From NCBI GenBank assembly GCA_902810695.1, contig CADDYV010000001.1, positions 96,689 through 160,688 of the forward strand: DNA of 64,000 nucleotides, written 5' to 3'. The position numbers were made by a program, and so were the translations under genes. Position 1 is the first letter of the stretch, and every line of letters starts with the position of its first letter. This document shows, piece after piece, positions 7,004 to 14,547 of this stretch. The notes beneath the pieces are model-generated. The model saw only the letters and a program-made list of their open reading frames with translations. It was not told where the DNA came from and searched no databases. The stretch is from Actinomycetota bacterium (lineage in GTDB: Bacteria > Actinomycetota > Rubrobacteria > Rubrobacterales > Rubrobacteraceae).

Positions 7004-8713
7004 GTGAGTTTGAAGGATCCGCGGGGAGAGTCTGACAAAGTGAACCTCAGAGGGCTCTTCGGCGGTGGCTCGCGGACCGGTAAGGGTGGCGGATGGAAGG
7101 TACTTATTGGCCTTGTATTGGTCATCTGCGCGGCGGTTGTCGCTATCGTGGCTGCCGACCACTGGATCAACTCCGGCAGGATCTACCGCGGTGTCAAAGT
7201 CGGCAGCGTGGACGTTGGCGGCAAGACGCCTGCGGAGGCCAGGAAAATCCTGGAGAAGAAGCGCGGCACGGGCGCGCTCAAGCGGATCAAACTCGACGGA
7301 CCCAAAAAGGAGTACACCTTCGGCGCGAAGGAGATGGGCCTCAACCTCAACGTGGCTGCGAGCGTGGACAGGGCTTACGCCGTCGGACGACACGGTGGTT
7401 TCTTCGCACAGATCGGCCAGAGGGTCCATGCGACATTCGGGACCGTCAGCGTCCACCCGAAGCTGAACTACGATCCCAGGGTGGCGCAGGCCAAGGTCGA
7501 GAACCTTGCCAACAAACTGGACCAGAAACCCAGAGAGGCCTCCATCAATATATCCGGGGATCACGTCACGGTCGTTCCGGCCCGGAAGGGCTACCACGTG
7601 GACACCGGGGCGACGGCGAACAGCGTGGACCGGGCGATAGCCAACCTGACTGGCAACGCCAGAATAGTGGGAAAGACGCTAAGTCCGCAGATTTCGACCC
7701 AGGCCGCGAGCAAGGCTGCGGACAGGGCACGCCAGGCGATGAACGGAACAGTGGTGCTGAAAGCGCAGGGCCATCAGTGGACGCTCTCGCCTGCGGAGAT
7801 AGGCCAGGACCTCTACATCACCAAAGATGGCAATGATCTCCTGGTCCGCCTGAGCCAGGCGCAGCTCAAGAACAGCCTCTCCGACATGTACTCGACGCTC
7901 ACGGTGAAGGCTGTCAGCGCCGACTACACCGTAAACGGCACCCAGGTTTCCGTTACCCCGAGCAGAACCGGGCAGGCCATACAGAGCAAAAAGCTCTACA
8001 ACTCCATGAAAACCGGAATCTTCCAGGGAGATCGCACCTACGACGTTCCCGTTGCCACGGATAAGCCCAAGCTAACGACTGCCAAAGCGGAGAGGCTCAA
8101 GCCTACGGCTTTGATCGGCAGTTACCGGACCAACTACATGACTTACAGCGACGATCCTGGCCGGGTTACGAACCTTCAGACGGCGGCCAACGCGATCAGC
8201 GGTCAGCTGGTGCCTCCGGGTGGAGTATTCTCGTTCAACCGACTGGCGGAGCAGTACCATTACCAGCCGACCAAGGTCATCGTCAACGGCAAGGTTACCC
8301 ACGCAGACGGCGGCGGGCTCTGCCAGAGTTCCACCACCCTGTACATGGCAGCCAACTATGCCGGGCTGCAGCCCATCGAGCGACATCCGCACTACGCGGA
8401 GCTGCCTTACATCAGGCCGGGCTTCGATGCGACGGTATGGTTCGGGGCTTTGGACATGAAGTTCAAGAACACCTCTCCCGGATACATACTCCTCGAAGAG
8501 TCCGTAAATACCCAGACCGGATGGGTTACAGCCCAGATCTACGGCAAGCCCACCGGCAAGCACGTGCAGATGTGGTCGAAGAAAGTCTCGGTCCAGAACA
8601 CCGACAAGGGGCCGATAGACAAGTGGATCACCTACAAGAAAGTGACCCAGAACGGCAAAGTCCTCTTCGATGGCGTTTTGCACGAAGACACCTATAAACC
8701 CCTGGAAGGCTAG
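7004..8713 (+). CDS. VanW family protein with peptidoglycan-binding domains
   Basis: A membrane-anchored cell-wall protein of 569 residues. A positively charged cytoplasmic start is followed by one transmembrane helix at about 32-52 (VLIGLVLVICAAVVAIVAA). Outside are two copies of a repeat typical of PG_binding_4 regions (GVKVGSVDVGGKTPAEARKI near 60, and a second near 200-320 with the PSRTGQAI type of motif), then a VanW domain at about 370-520 (GSYRTNYMTY, PGGVFSFNRLAEQY, DGGGLCQSSTTLYMAA). VanW is linked to vancomycin-resistance loci and cell-wall maintenance, but its biochemical role is unsettled. GTG 7004 has GGAGG seven bases upstream. It is monocistronic, and the next gene is convergent. 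Confidence 0.92.
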   Translation: MSLKDPRGESDKVNLRGLFGGGSRTGKGGGWKVLIGLVLVICAAVVAIVAADHWINSGRIYRGVKVGSVDVGGKTPAEARKILEKKRGTGALKRIKLDGPKKEYTFGAKEMGLNLNVAASVDRAYAVGRHGGFFAQIGQRVHATFGTVSVHPKLNYDPRVAQAKVENLANKLDQKPREASINISGDHVTVVPARKGYHVDTGATANSVDRAIANLTGNARIVGKTLSPQISTQAASKAADRARQAMNGTVVLKAQGHQWTLSPAEIGQDLYITKDGNDLLVRLSQAQLKNSLSDMYSTLTVKAVSADYTVNGTQVSVTPSRTGQAIQSKKLYNSMKTGIFQGDRTYDVPVATDKPKLTTAKAERLKPTALIGSYRTNYMTYSDDPGRVTNLQTAANAISGQLVPPGGVFSFNRLAEQYHYQPTKVIVNGKVTHADGGGLCQSSTTLYMAANYAGLQPIERHPHYAELPYIRPGFDATVWFGALDMKFKNTSPGYILLEESVNTQTGWVTAQIYGKPTGKHVQMWSKKVSVQNTDKGPIDKWITYKKVTQNGKVLFDGVLHEDTYKPLEG

Positions 8714-8746
8714 GATTTTGGATAGGCTACCGAGCCGCTGTTTTCC

Positions 8747-9214
8747 CTAGGTAGCGGCTTCCACCACCAGTTCCACCTCGACCGGGGAGTTCAGGGGTAG
8801 TTCGGCTACCCCCACCGCCGTTCGGGCGTGCAGACCATTTTCCCCGAAAACTTCTCCGAGAAAGTCCGAGGTCCCGTTCAGGACTTCGGGCTGTCGGTTG
8901 AAGCCGGGGCTGGAGGCGACGTAGCCGGCAACCCTGACGATGCGACGTATCGTATCCAGGCCCCCGGCTTCGGATGCTGCCGCAGCGAGGGCGTTGAGGA
9001 CGCAAAGCCGGGCAGCATCTTTCGCTTCTTCCACGGTTACCTCGGCCTCTACCTTGCCCGTGCAAGGTAGCTGACCGTTCTCGAAGGGAAGCTGGCCCGC
9101 CGTGAAGATCCAGGAGCCAATGCGCGCGGCGGGTACGTAGGAGCCTGCGGGGGATGGAACCGCGGGAAGCTCGTAGCCGAGCTCGCGCAGCCGGGATGTC
9201 GGCGTCTGTGCCAA
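8747..9214 (-). CDS. RidA/YjgF-like family protein
   Basis: A 155-residue member of the Rid superfamily, whose best-known members hydrolyse reactive enamine/imine intermediates of amino acid metabolism. The order of elements fits: GSWIFTAGQLPFENGQLP, then the ALAAAASEAGGLDTIRRIVRVAGYVAS helix-strand unit, and ARTAVGVAELPLNSPVEVELV at the end. The canonical catalytic Arg of true RidA (in an RxxxxV context late in the protein) appears as ARTAVG, so activity is possible but not assured. The TTG start at 9214 lies directly after the flavin reductase stop, suggesting translational coupling. Confidence 0.88.
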   Translation of the reverse strand: MAQTPTSRLRELGYELPAVPSPAGSYVPAARIGSWIFTAGQLPFENGQLPCTGKVEAEVTVEEAKDAARLCVLNALAAAASEAGGLDTIRRIVRVAGYVASSPGFNRQPEVLNGTSDFLGEVFGENGLHARTAVGVAELPLNSPVEVELVVEAAT

Positions 9215-9215
9215 G

Positions 9216-9710
9216 CTAGCGGAGCGCGCCCTCGTACTCGGTAGGGTCGTAGATGAGGGGGTGGCTCACGCCTAAAGTGTCTCCGGAGATGACCTCTCCT
9301 ATGAAGATGGTGTGATCCCCGGCACGCGCGGTGTCCAGCAGCCGGCAGTCGAGGTAGGCCAGGCAGTCGAGCAGGAACGGCGAGCCGCCGGGCGTAACGC
9401 CGTAGGGCACACCCTGGAACTTGTCGTGGTACTCGCCGCTGGTTTCGCCGAAGTGCGTGGCGACATCTACCTGGTCCTCGCGCAGGATGCTCAGGGCAAA
9501 GGTCCCACTCTCCAGGATGCGGTCGTGGGTGTAGCGATCTCCGCGTACGGCTACCGCGATGCAGGGGGGACGTTCGGAGGTTTGCATCACCTGGGAGGCG
9601 GTCATCGCGCTCGTATCCTGGCCGCGACGGGTAGCCAGCACGTATACCCCGTGGGTGAGGTATCTCATCGCGCCCTGTATGGAGTTGGCTTCGTGCGGGT
9701 CTCTTTCCAC
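9216..9710 (-). CDS. Flavin reductase family protein
   Basis: A 164-residue FMN-binding split-barrel protein of the flavin reductase-like group that supplies reduced flavin to monooxygenases or reduces flavin directly. It has GVYVLATRRGQDTSAMTASQVMQTSERPPCIAVAV, the SGTFALSIL segment and the C-terminal GDHTIFIGEVISG typical of the family. GTG 9710 is preferred because GGAGAG lies eight bases upstream; longer starts run into the divergent promoter region. It forms a two-gene unit with the RidA-like gene. The partner monooxygenase is not nearby. Confidence 0.88.
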   Translation of the reverse strand: MERDPHEANSIQGAMRYLTHGVYVLATRRGQDTSAMTASQVMQTSERPPCIAVAVRGDRYTHDRILESGTFALSILREDQVDVATHFGETSGEYHDKFQGVPYGVTPGGSPFLLDCLAYLDCRLLDTARAGDHTIFIGEVISGDTLGVSHPLIYDPTEYEGALR

Positions 9711-9801
9711 CCTGTTAACTCTCCTATGACGTTGCCTCTGCAGGTATTTTACCAGGAGCGGGTATACTCCTTGCCATGTTGTACGTTGCGGATGTTCTGG
9801 G

Positions 9802-10791
9802 GTGGATTTGAGCATCGAACTCGCCGGCGTCGGTGTCCTGCAGGCCGTCGTGTATCTGCTGTTCATCAGGGCTGTGGATCTCTACGAGCGAGAGTCCTTT
9901 TTCTACGTGATACCGGTTTTCGTGTGGGGGTTTACGGTCGCGGTTATTATCTCCTTGCTCTTCGAGTCCGTGGTCGAATATACGCTGAGCGCGGTAGCGA
10001 CGGCGAAGGTCGCGCGGCTGGTGACGGCGGTCGTGGGGGCCCCCGTGATCGAGGAGTGCGCCAAGGGGCTGGCGCTGCTTCTGGTGTTTGTGGTGTCGTA
10101 TCTGGTGGCCCGTCATCGGGGTGCGATCGAGTTCTCCGGGGTGATGGATGGGATAGTCTACGGCTCAGCGGTAGGCTTCGGATTCTCCATCGCCGAGGAC
10201 CTCTTCTACTACGCTCACTTCGGTCCGCAGGCTTTTATTGTGCGCCGGATCTTCGGCGGGTTCGCCCATGCCGCTTTTACCTCTCTTACGGGCGTGGGGT
10301 TCGGGCTCATACCCTGGGTCCGCAGCAGTTTTCTGAAGGTTCTCTTGCCCATCCTGGGGCTTGCCGGGGCGATACTCCTTCATGCCACATTCAACTTTAC
10401 CGCCACGCTGCTCGGACCGCTGGCGTACGCTTTCCTGCTCGCCGTCGTGATCCTCTACGTCTTGCTGATCATCGTCTGGCTCGCTGTGGAGCGGCGGGTG
10501 ATCCGCAACGAGCTGCGTGACGAGATGTACGATGGAACCATCAGCCCGGAGGAATACGCCATGATGCCAACCTACTTCCGACGAAAGGCCCACTACGCAA
10601 AGCTCGTCCTCTCGGGGCATTTGAGAGCCTGGCACAGGTCGCGCAAAGCTCATGCTCTCGCGGTAGACCTCGCCTTTACCAAGCGCCTCGCCCGGCGTAC
10701 CCGCTCACCCTGGCAGCAGGACCGGGCGAACAAGCTCCGGCGCCGCATCTGGGGCTTGCAAGACGTGTCATCTCCCGGGGCCGGAGCCTGA
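9802..10791 (+). CDS. PrsW-family intramembrane metalloprotease
   Basis: A polytopic membrane protein of 329 residues with about seven hydrophobic helices. It carries the PrsW signatures APVIEECAKG (paired glutamates) and FGFSIAEDLFYYA, and a later HA(x)F-type helix (FAHAAFTSLTGVGFG, LLHATFNF). PrsW of Bacillus cleaves the anti-sigma factor RsiW; the substrate here is unknown and no anti-sigma gene is close. GTG 9802 is given; TTG 9808 is also possible and overlaps the stop of a 12-codon upstream reading frame that starts at ATG 9776. The stop codon overlaps the proposed mobA start, so the following genes are probably one operon. Confidence 0.88.
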   Translation: MDLSIELAGVGVLQAVVYLLFIRAVDLYERESFFYVIPVFVWGFTVAVIISLLFESVVEYTLSAVATAKVARLVTAVVGAPVIEECAKGLALLLVFVVSYLVARHRGAIEFSGVMDGIVYGSAVGFGFSIAEDLFYYAHFGPQAFIVRRIFGGFAHAAFTSLTGVGFGLIPWVRSSFLKVLLPILGLAGAILLHATFNFTATLLGPLAYAFLLAVVILYVLLIIVWLAVERRVIRNELRDEMYDGTISPEEYAMMPTYFRRKAHYAKLVLSGHLRAWHRSRKAHALAVDLAFTKRLARRTRSPWQQDRANKLRRRIWGLQDVSSPGAGA

Positions 10792-11372
10792 ACGCATCCG
10801 GGGTAATACTGGCCGGTGGTAGAAGCCGGCGGATGGGCCGCGACAAGCTGGACCTCGAAGTTGGCGGCGTGCCTCTCATCCGGCGTGTCTACGATGTCCT
10901 GGCAAGGCAATGTGAAGAGGTACTGGTTGTTGGTCCCGAGAGGTGCAGTGTACTCCCCGCGGAGGTCCGGTACGTCTCCGACCTGCGCCCGGGATTCGAA
11001 GGGCCGCTCGCGGGAATGGAGGCCGGGTTCCTCTCCGCGCAGCATCCACTGGTCTTCGTCGCAGCCGGGGATATGCCGTTTCTGCCAGAGAAGATGGTAG
11101 GCTACTTGCTGGGGCACGTCGCGCAGGGCGATCTCCGGGCGGCCATCCCCCGCTGGAAGGGGATACACCCTCTGTGCGCTGCTTACGAACGCGGTATCCT
11201 CCCGCTGGTGCAGAAGGTGCTGGATGATGGAGTGCGGGCAGTCCGGGGGATGCTGGAGAGCATAGAGCGGGTAGAGTATTTCGAGGAGGAACTCACGCGG
11301 TTCGGAGACCCGGATACTTTCCTGATGAACGTCAACACCATGGAGGATCTGGAACGCGCGAGATCCGGGTGA
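10788..11372 (+). CDS. mobA: Molybdenum cofactor guanylyltransferase (MobA)
   Basis: Transfers GMP to molybdopterin to make the MGD cofactor. The nucleotide-binding start SGVILAGGRSRRMGRDKLDL, the AAGDMPFL metal-binding element and the final MNVNTMEDL are diagnostic. ATG 10833 lies inside the LAGG..RMG.DK signature and cannot be the true start; there is no ATG, GTG or TTG in frame upstream. CTG at 10788 gives MNASGVILAGG, a typical family N-terminus, and overlaps the PrsW stop as CTGA, just as ATGA and GTGA overlaps do. The 3' end overlaps the next start by four bases (GTGA). Confidence 0.9.
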   Translation: MNASGVILAGGRSRRMGRDKLDLEVGGVPLIRRVYDVLARQCEEVLVVGPERCSVLPAEVRYVSDLRPGFEGPLAGMEAGFLSAQHPLVFVAAGDMPFLPEKMVGYLLGHVAQGDLRAAIPRWKGIHPLCAAYERGILPLVQKVLDDGVRAVRGMLESIERVEYFEEELTRFGDPDTFLMNVNTMEDLERARSG

Positions 11373-11956
11373 TACTCTCGCCGCTGGCAGGACTTTTTGG
11401 AGATCTCTGGCTGCTCACCTGTACGTACCGCAGCGGTTTTCCCGGAAAGAGCGGGCGGGCAGAGGTAGCGGTGGTGCTCGGGGCGCAGGTTCTTCGGGGT
11501 GGCAGGCCGAGCACAACCCTCAGGGCACGAACGGAACACGCGGGACGGCTCTACGCGGAAGGCAGGGTTTCCCTGCTCATACCGACCGGAGGGGTGGGGG
11601 AGCATCCGCCGAGCGAGGCCGATATCATGTACGAGCTACTGCGGAGTCTGGGGGTGCCGGATGAGGCTATCCTGCGGGAAGACAGGGCTCTCAATACCTG
11701 GGACTCGGCGCAACTGGTGGCAGAACTTGCGAGACGGAGGGGAATACAGGAGACGCGGCTGGTAACGGACCCGCTGCACTGCGTGCGGGCCGTGGCCGCG
11801 TTCCGGGAGGCCGGGCTGAATGCGGTTGCGGAGCCGGTGTATAGTAGCCCGATGTGGCGCAGACCCTGGTTCCGGCGGGGGCAGTTTATGAGGGAGGCCG
11901 CAGCTATAGTCTGGTATCGGGTATGGCACCGGGTAGGATCGCGCTTCCCGCGGTAG
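11369..11956 (+). CDS. YdcF family protein (DUF218)
   Basis: A 195-residue protein of the YdcF/ElyC/SanA group. It has the family strand AEVAVVLGAQVLRGGRPSTTL, the TGGVGE loop, the SEADIMYELL helix, the LREDRALNTWDSAQ motif and TDPLHCVRAVAAFREAG. These proteins are linked to envelope or exopolysaccharide maintenance in other bacteria, but the reaction is unknown. Only a weak hydrophobic start is present rather than two clear membrane helices. GTG 11369 overlaps the mobA stop. Confidence 0.9.
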   Translation: MILSPLAGLFGDLWLLTCTYRSGFPGKSGRAEVAVVLGAQVLRGGRPSTTLRARTEHAGRLYAEGRVSLLIPTGGVGEHPPSEADIMYELLRSLGVPDEAILREDRALNTWDSAQLVAELARRRGIQETRLVTDPLHCVRAVAAFREAGLNAVAEPVYSSPMWRRPWFRRGQFMREAAAIVWYRVWHRVGSRFPR

Positions 11957-12798
11957 CCGTCGGGGTCCTCGCGGTCTCCGCAGCGGCCGTCTTCATCCGG
12001 CTGGCGAACGCCCCAGCCATAGGGATCGCTTTCTGGCGCTGCGCTTTGGGCGTGGTGGTCTTGCTGCCGTTTGCCGCCGTGCGCCGGGAGCGGTTGCCGG
12101 ACAGGCGGGTTCTGCTTGTCGGGGCGGCTTCCGGCGTGGCTCTGGGGGCGCATTTCGGGTTCTGGATCTCCTCGCTCAGCTACACGAGCGTGGCGGCCAG
12201 CGTGGTCCTGGTCAGCACCCAGCCGGTTTTCGTGGCGATCTTCGCCTACCTTCTGTTCCGGGAGAAGACCTCGCCGCTCTCTTTCGTGGGGATACTGGTT
12301 GCGATCGCGGGCACGGCGATCATCGCCGGAGGGAGCGCCTCCTACGGCGGGGGAGCTTTTTTCGGAAACGTGCTCGCGCTTCTCGGGGCGGTTGCGGTTG
12401 CCATTTACGTCCTGATCGGGCGCTCCCTGCGCACCGGTGGGATGGGTGTGATCCCCTACGCGATCGTGGTTTACTCTTCGGCGGCGTTGATGCTCCTCAT
12501 CGTCGCGCTCATTATGGGAGTACGGCTCTGGGGGTACTCCGGGGAGACCTGGATGTGGCTCTTCGCCATAACGCTCGGGCCGCAGATTCTGGGCCACACG
12601 GCCTTCAACTGGGCGCTTGGGTACGTGGAGGCTTCCGTGGTCTCCGGGACGATACTCGCCGAGCCCGTCGGCTCCTCGCTTCTGGCGTGGTTGATCCTGC
12701 ACGAAAAACCGGGCATTGCGACTGTGCTCGGCGGCATCGTGGTCCTCTCGGGGCTGTTTTTCCTGCTGCGAGGCCGCCCCAAAGAGAGCGTGGCCTAG
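11923..12798 (+). CDS. DMT superfamily (EamA) transporter
   Basis: A membrane protein of 291 residues with about ten transmembrane helices in two EamA repeats. The first repeat has IRLANAPAIGIAFWRC and YTSVAASVVLVSTQPVFVAIFAYLLFREK; the second has LGPQILGHTAFNWALGYVEASVVSGTILAEPVGSSLLAW. Such proteins usually export metabolites or amino acids. ATG 11923 is chosen since it gives a normal cytosolic start (MAPGRIALP); it overlaps ydcF by 34 bases. The substrate cannot be assigned. Confidence 0.88.
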   Translation: MAPGRIALPAVAVGVLAVSAAAVFIRLANAPAIGIAFWRCALGVVVLLPFAAVRRERLPDRRVLLVGAASGVALGAHFGFWISSLSYTSVAASVVLVSTQPVFVAIFAYLLFREKTSPLSFVGILVAIAGTAIIAGGSASYGGGAFFGNVLALLGAVAVAIYVLIGRSLRTGGMGVIPYAIVVYSSAALMLLIVALIMGVRLWGYSGETWMWLFAITLGPQILGHTAFNWALGYVEASVVSGTILAEPVGSSLLAWLILHEKPGIATVLGGIVVLSGLFFLLRGRPKESVA

Positions 12799-12851
12799 AG
12801 CAAACATCTCACAATCCCTCAGCATGCGATGGTGTATGCTCTAGCATCGAG

Positions 12852-13493
12852 ATGAGCAAGGTCCGTGAACCGGCAGAGGAAAGTTTGAGCCCGCTGAGGG
12901 TAGGAATTTACTACGGCGCGATCGCCGTCGCCATCGCGCTCGTGACGAACCTGTATCCTCTCGTTCTGGACCCGTCGCGGGTCGAGGGTTGGATCCTGGC
13001 GGTCCTCGCCACCTATGACTACCAGATTGCCCTGGCTGCGTATCTCTTTCTGGGGATTCTGGCAGCTCTTCGGGTGCAGCCCTCGCACGTAGATCAAGAT
13101 GTTCCCCGCCGCTCGCTGATGCTGCGTGATGCAGTCCTGGCCGCGACTGTGGTCGCGGTGATGGTCGGCGTGGCGCTCTTCATAATCATCTTTCTCGAAG
13201 CCACAGTTTTCGCGGATGCGATGCGCTCCTACGCTCAGGGTGCGGCCCCGAAGATCGTCTCCTACATCAACGAGGCCCGCAAGATACTCAGCGACCCGCC
13301 CCCGCCTGCCCGACTGGGGCCGACCAGGGCCGCGCTCCAGCCGCCGCGGATCTGGGATCTGGGCCGCTCCATCTTCAACGGCGTCCTGCGGGCAGTCATC
13401 ATGGGGGCGATAGGAGCGGTTATAGGGGCGCTGCGCGGACGTTCCCTGCGGGAAGAGAATAAGCAGAGCGAGGGCGCCGGACAGCGGGCGTAA
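12852..13493 (+). CDS. Hypothetical membrane protein
   Basis: A 213-residue protein with about four predicted membrane helices: two in the N-terminal half (YYGAIAVAIALVTNLYPLVL and YDYQIALAAYLFLGILAAL), a strong one at about 95-115 (AVLAATVVAVMVGVALFIIIF) and a Gly-rich one near the C-terminus (AVIMGAIGAVIGAL), with a charged tail. A proline-rich loop (SDPPPPARLGPTR) lies before the last helix. I do not recognise a family. ATG 12852 has no clear Shine-Dalgarno. Confidence 0.75.
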   Translation: MSKVREPAEESLSPLRVGIYYGAIAVAIALVTNLYPLVLDPSRVEGWILAVLATYDYQIALAAYLFLGILAALRVQPSHVDQDVPRRSLMLRDAVLAATVVAVMVGVALFIIIFLEATVFADAMRSYAQGAAPKIVSYINEARKILSDPPPPARLGPTRAALQPPRIWDLGRSIFNGVLRAVIMGAIGAVIGALRGRSLREENKQSEGAGQRA

Positions 13494-13550
13494 GCCTCGA
13501 AAAATAAGCGTGGGAACGTGCGGCTTTCCCGGCTGCGGACACCTTAAAAA

Positions 13551-13579
13551 CAGCCCCGGCTCGCCGCGAACCGGGGCTG
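13551..13579 (-). terminator. Intrinsic terminator for the UPF0173 gene
   Basis: CAGCCCCGG (13551-13559) and CCGGGGCTG (13571-13579) form a perfect nine-base stem with an 11-base loop. On the minus strand the stem is followed by TTTTT (13546-13550), so it ends transcription of the minus-strand gene; without a T-run on the other side it may still act weakly for the plus-strand gene. Confidence 0.85.
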
Positions 13580-13599
13580 CAGAAGCCAGGAAGACTTTT

Positions 13600-14325
13600 C
13601 TACGAGGCCAGATCCTCGCCCGGTTTCATCACGTGGATGTTCAGGTCGGGAGCGATCTCGGCGGCGTGCTTCTGGAACTCTTCGGGGGTACCGGGCAGGA
13701 ACGGGAAGGTTCCGTAGTGGATCGGAACCGCGTGCTTGACGCCCAGTAGCCTCGCCGCGTGCGCCGCTTCGAACGGGCTCATTACGACCCGGTCGCCGAT
13801 GGGCAGCAGCGCGAGGTCCGGGTTATAGAGCTGCGCGATGAGCTGCATGTCTCCGAAGACGGCGGTATCTCCGGCGTGGTAGAGCTTGAAGCCACTCTCG
13901 AACTCGAAGACGAACCCGCAGGGCTCACCGCCGTAGACCGTCGTGCCATCTTCCTGGGCGATGCTGGAGGAGTGGAAGGCGTGAACCGCCGTCGCTTTGA
14001 CGCCCCCGATTTCGAGCGTCCCGCCCTTGTTCAGAGGAGCGACGTTCTCGATGCCCTGGGTGCCGAGCCAGGAGACGATCTCGAAGTTTGCGACCACCGT
14101 TGCGCCGGTCTGCTGCGCCAGCGATACGGTGTCGCCCAGATGGTCGAAGTGGCCGTGGGTGACAAAGATCGTATCCAGCTCACCAACCTGCTTGAGGTCT
14201 TCCGGCGTCTGGGGATTTTGGGTCAGGAATGGATCTATGATTATCTGCTCGTCGCCAGCGGTGGTTATCCTGAAAGTGGCGTGTCCGAGGTAGGTGATCC
14301 TGGTTCCGCCAAGCATCTCATCCAC
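13600..14325 (-). CDS. Metal-dependent hydrolase, UPF0173 (beta-lactamase fold)
   Basis: A 241-residue metallo-beta-lactamase-fold hydrolase. It has the THGHFDHLGD zinc motif, HAFHSS, YHAGDTAVFGDM with the bridging Asp, and the last His in VPIHYGTFP, an order typical of the UPF0173 group (YtkL-like). The substrate is not established for the family. GTG 14325 has TAGGAGGGAGG with seven bases of spacing. It is monocistronic with a strong terminator. Confidence 0.9.
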   Translation of the reverse strand: MDEMLGGTRITYLGHATFRITTAGDEQIIIDPFLTQNPQTPEDLKQVGELDTIFVTHGHFDHLGDTVSLAQQTGATVVANFEIVSWLGTQGIENVAPLNKGGTLEIGGVKATAVHAFHSSSIAQEDGTTVYGGEPCGFVFEFESGFKLYHAGDTAVFGDMQLIAQLYNPDLALLPIGDRVVMSPFEAAHAARLLGVKHAVPIHYGTFPFLPGTPEEFQKHAAEIAPDLNIHVMKPGEDLAS

Positions 14326-14547
14326 GAGCTTGCCTCCCTCCTACTGCTTTCCTTCTCAACATTTGAAACGTAAATCAGCTTAAACATACCCTGCACGAAA
14401 GATGGAGAAACCCCAGGGCGTAAACTCCTGGCCCATCATTGCTTCACCGGGCGGTGAGCCTGCGACGTTCGCGCGGTCCGCTAGAATATCTCTGGTCCTT
14501 GTCTAGAGGTGTGGCAAGGGAAAAAGTTACAAGAAAAAGGGAGCCAC

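Noticed and set aside
8733..8759. Hairpin AGCCGCT/AGCGGCT between the VanW and RidA genes
   Set aside because: Seven base pairs with a 13-base loop and no T-tract on either strand; not enough for a terminator call.
14410..14470. Small inverted repeats before the GH15 gene
   Set aside because: Short, imperfect and without a T-tract or repeated copies.
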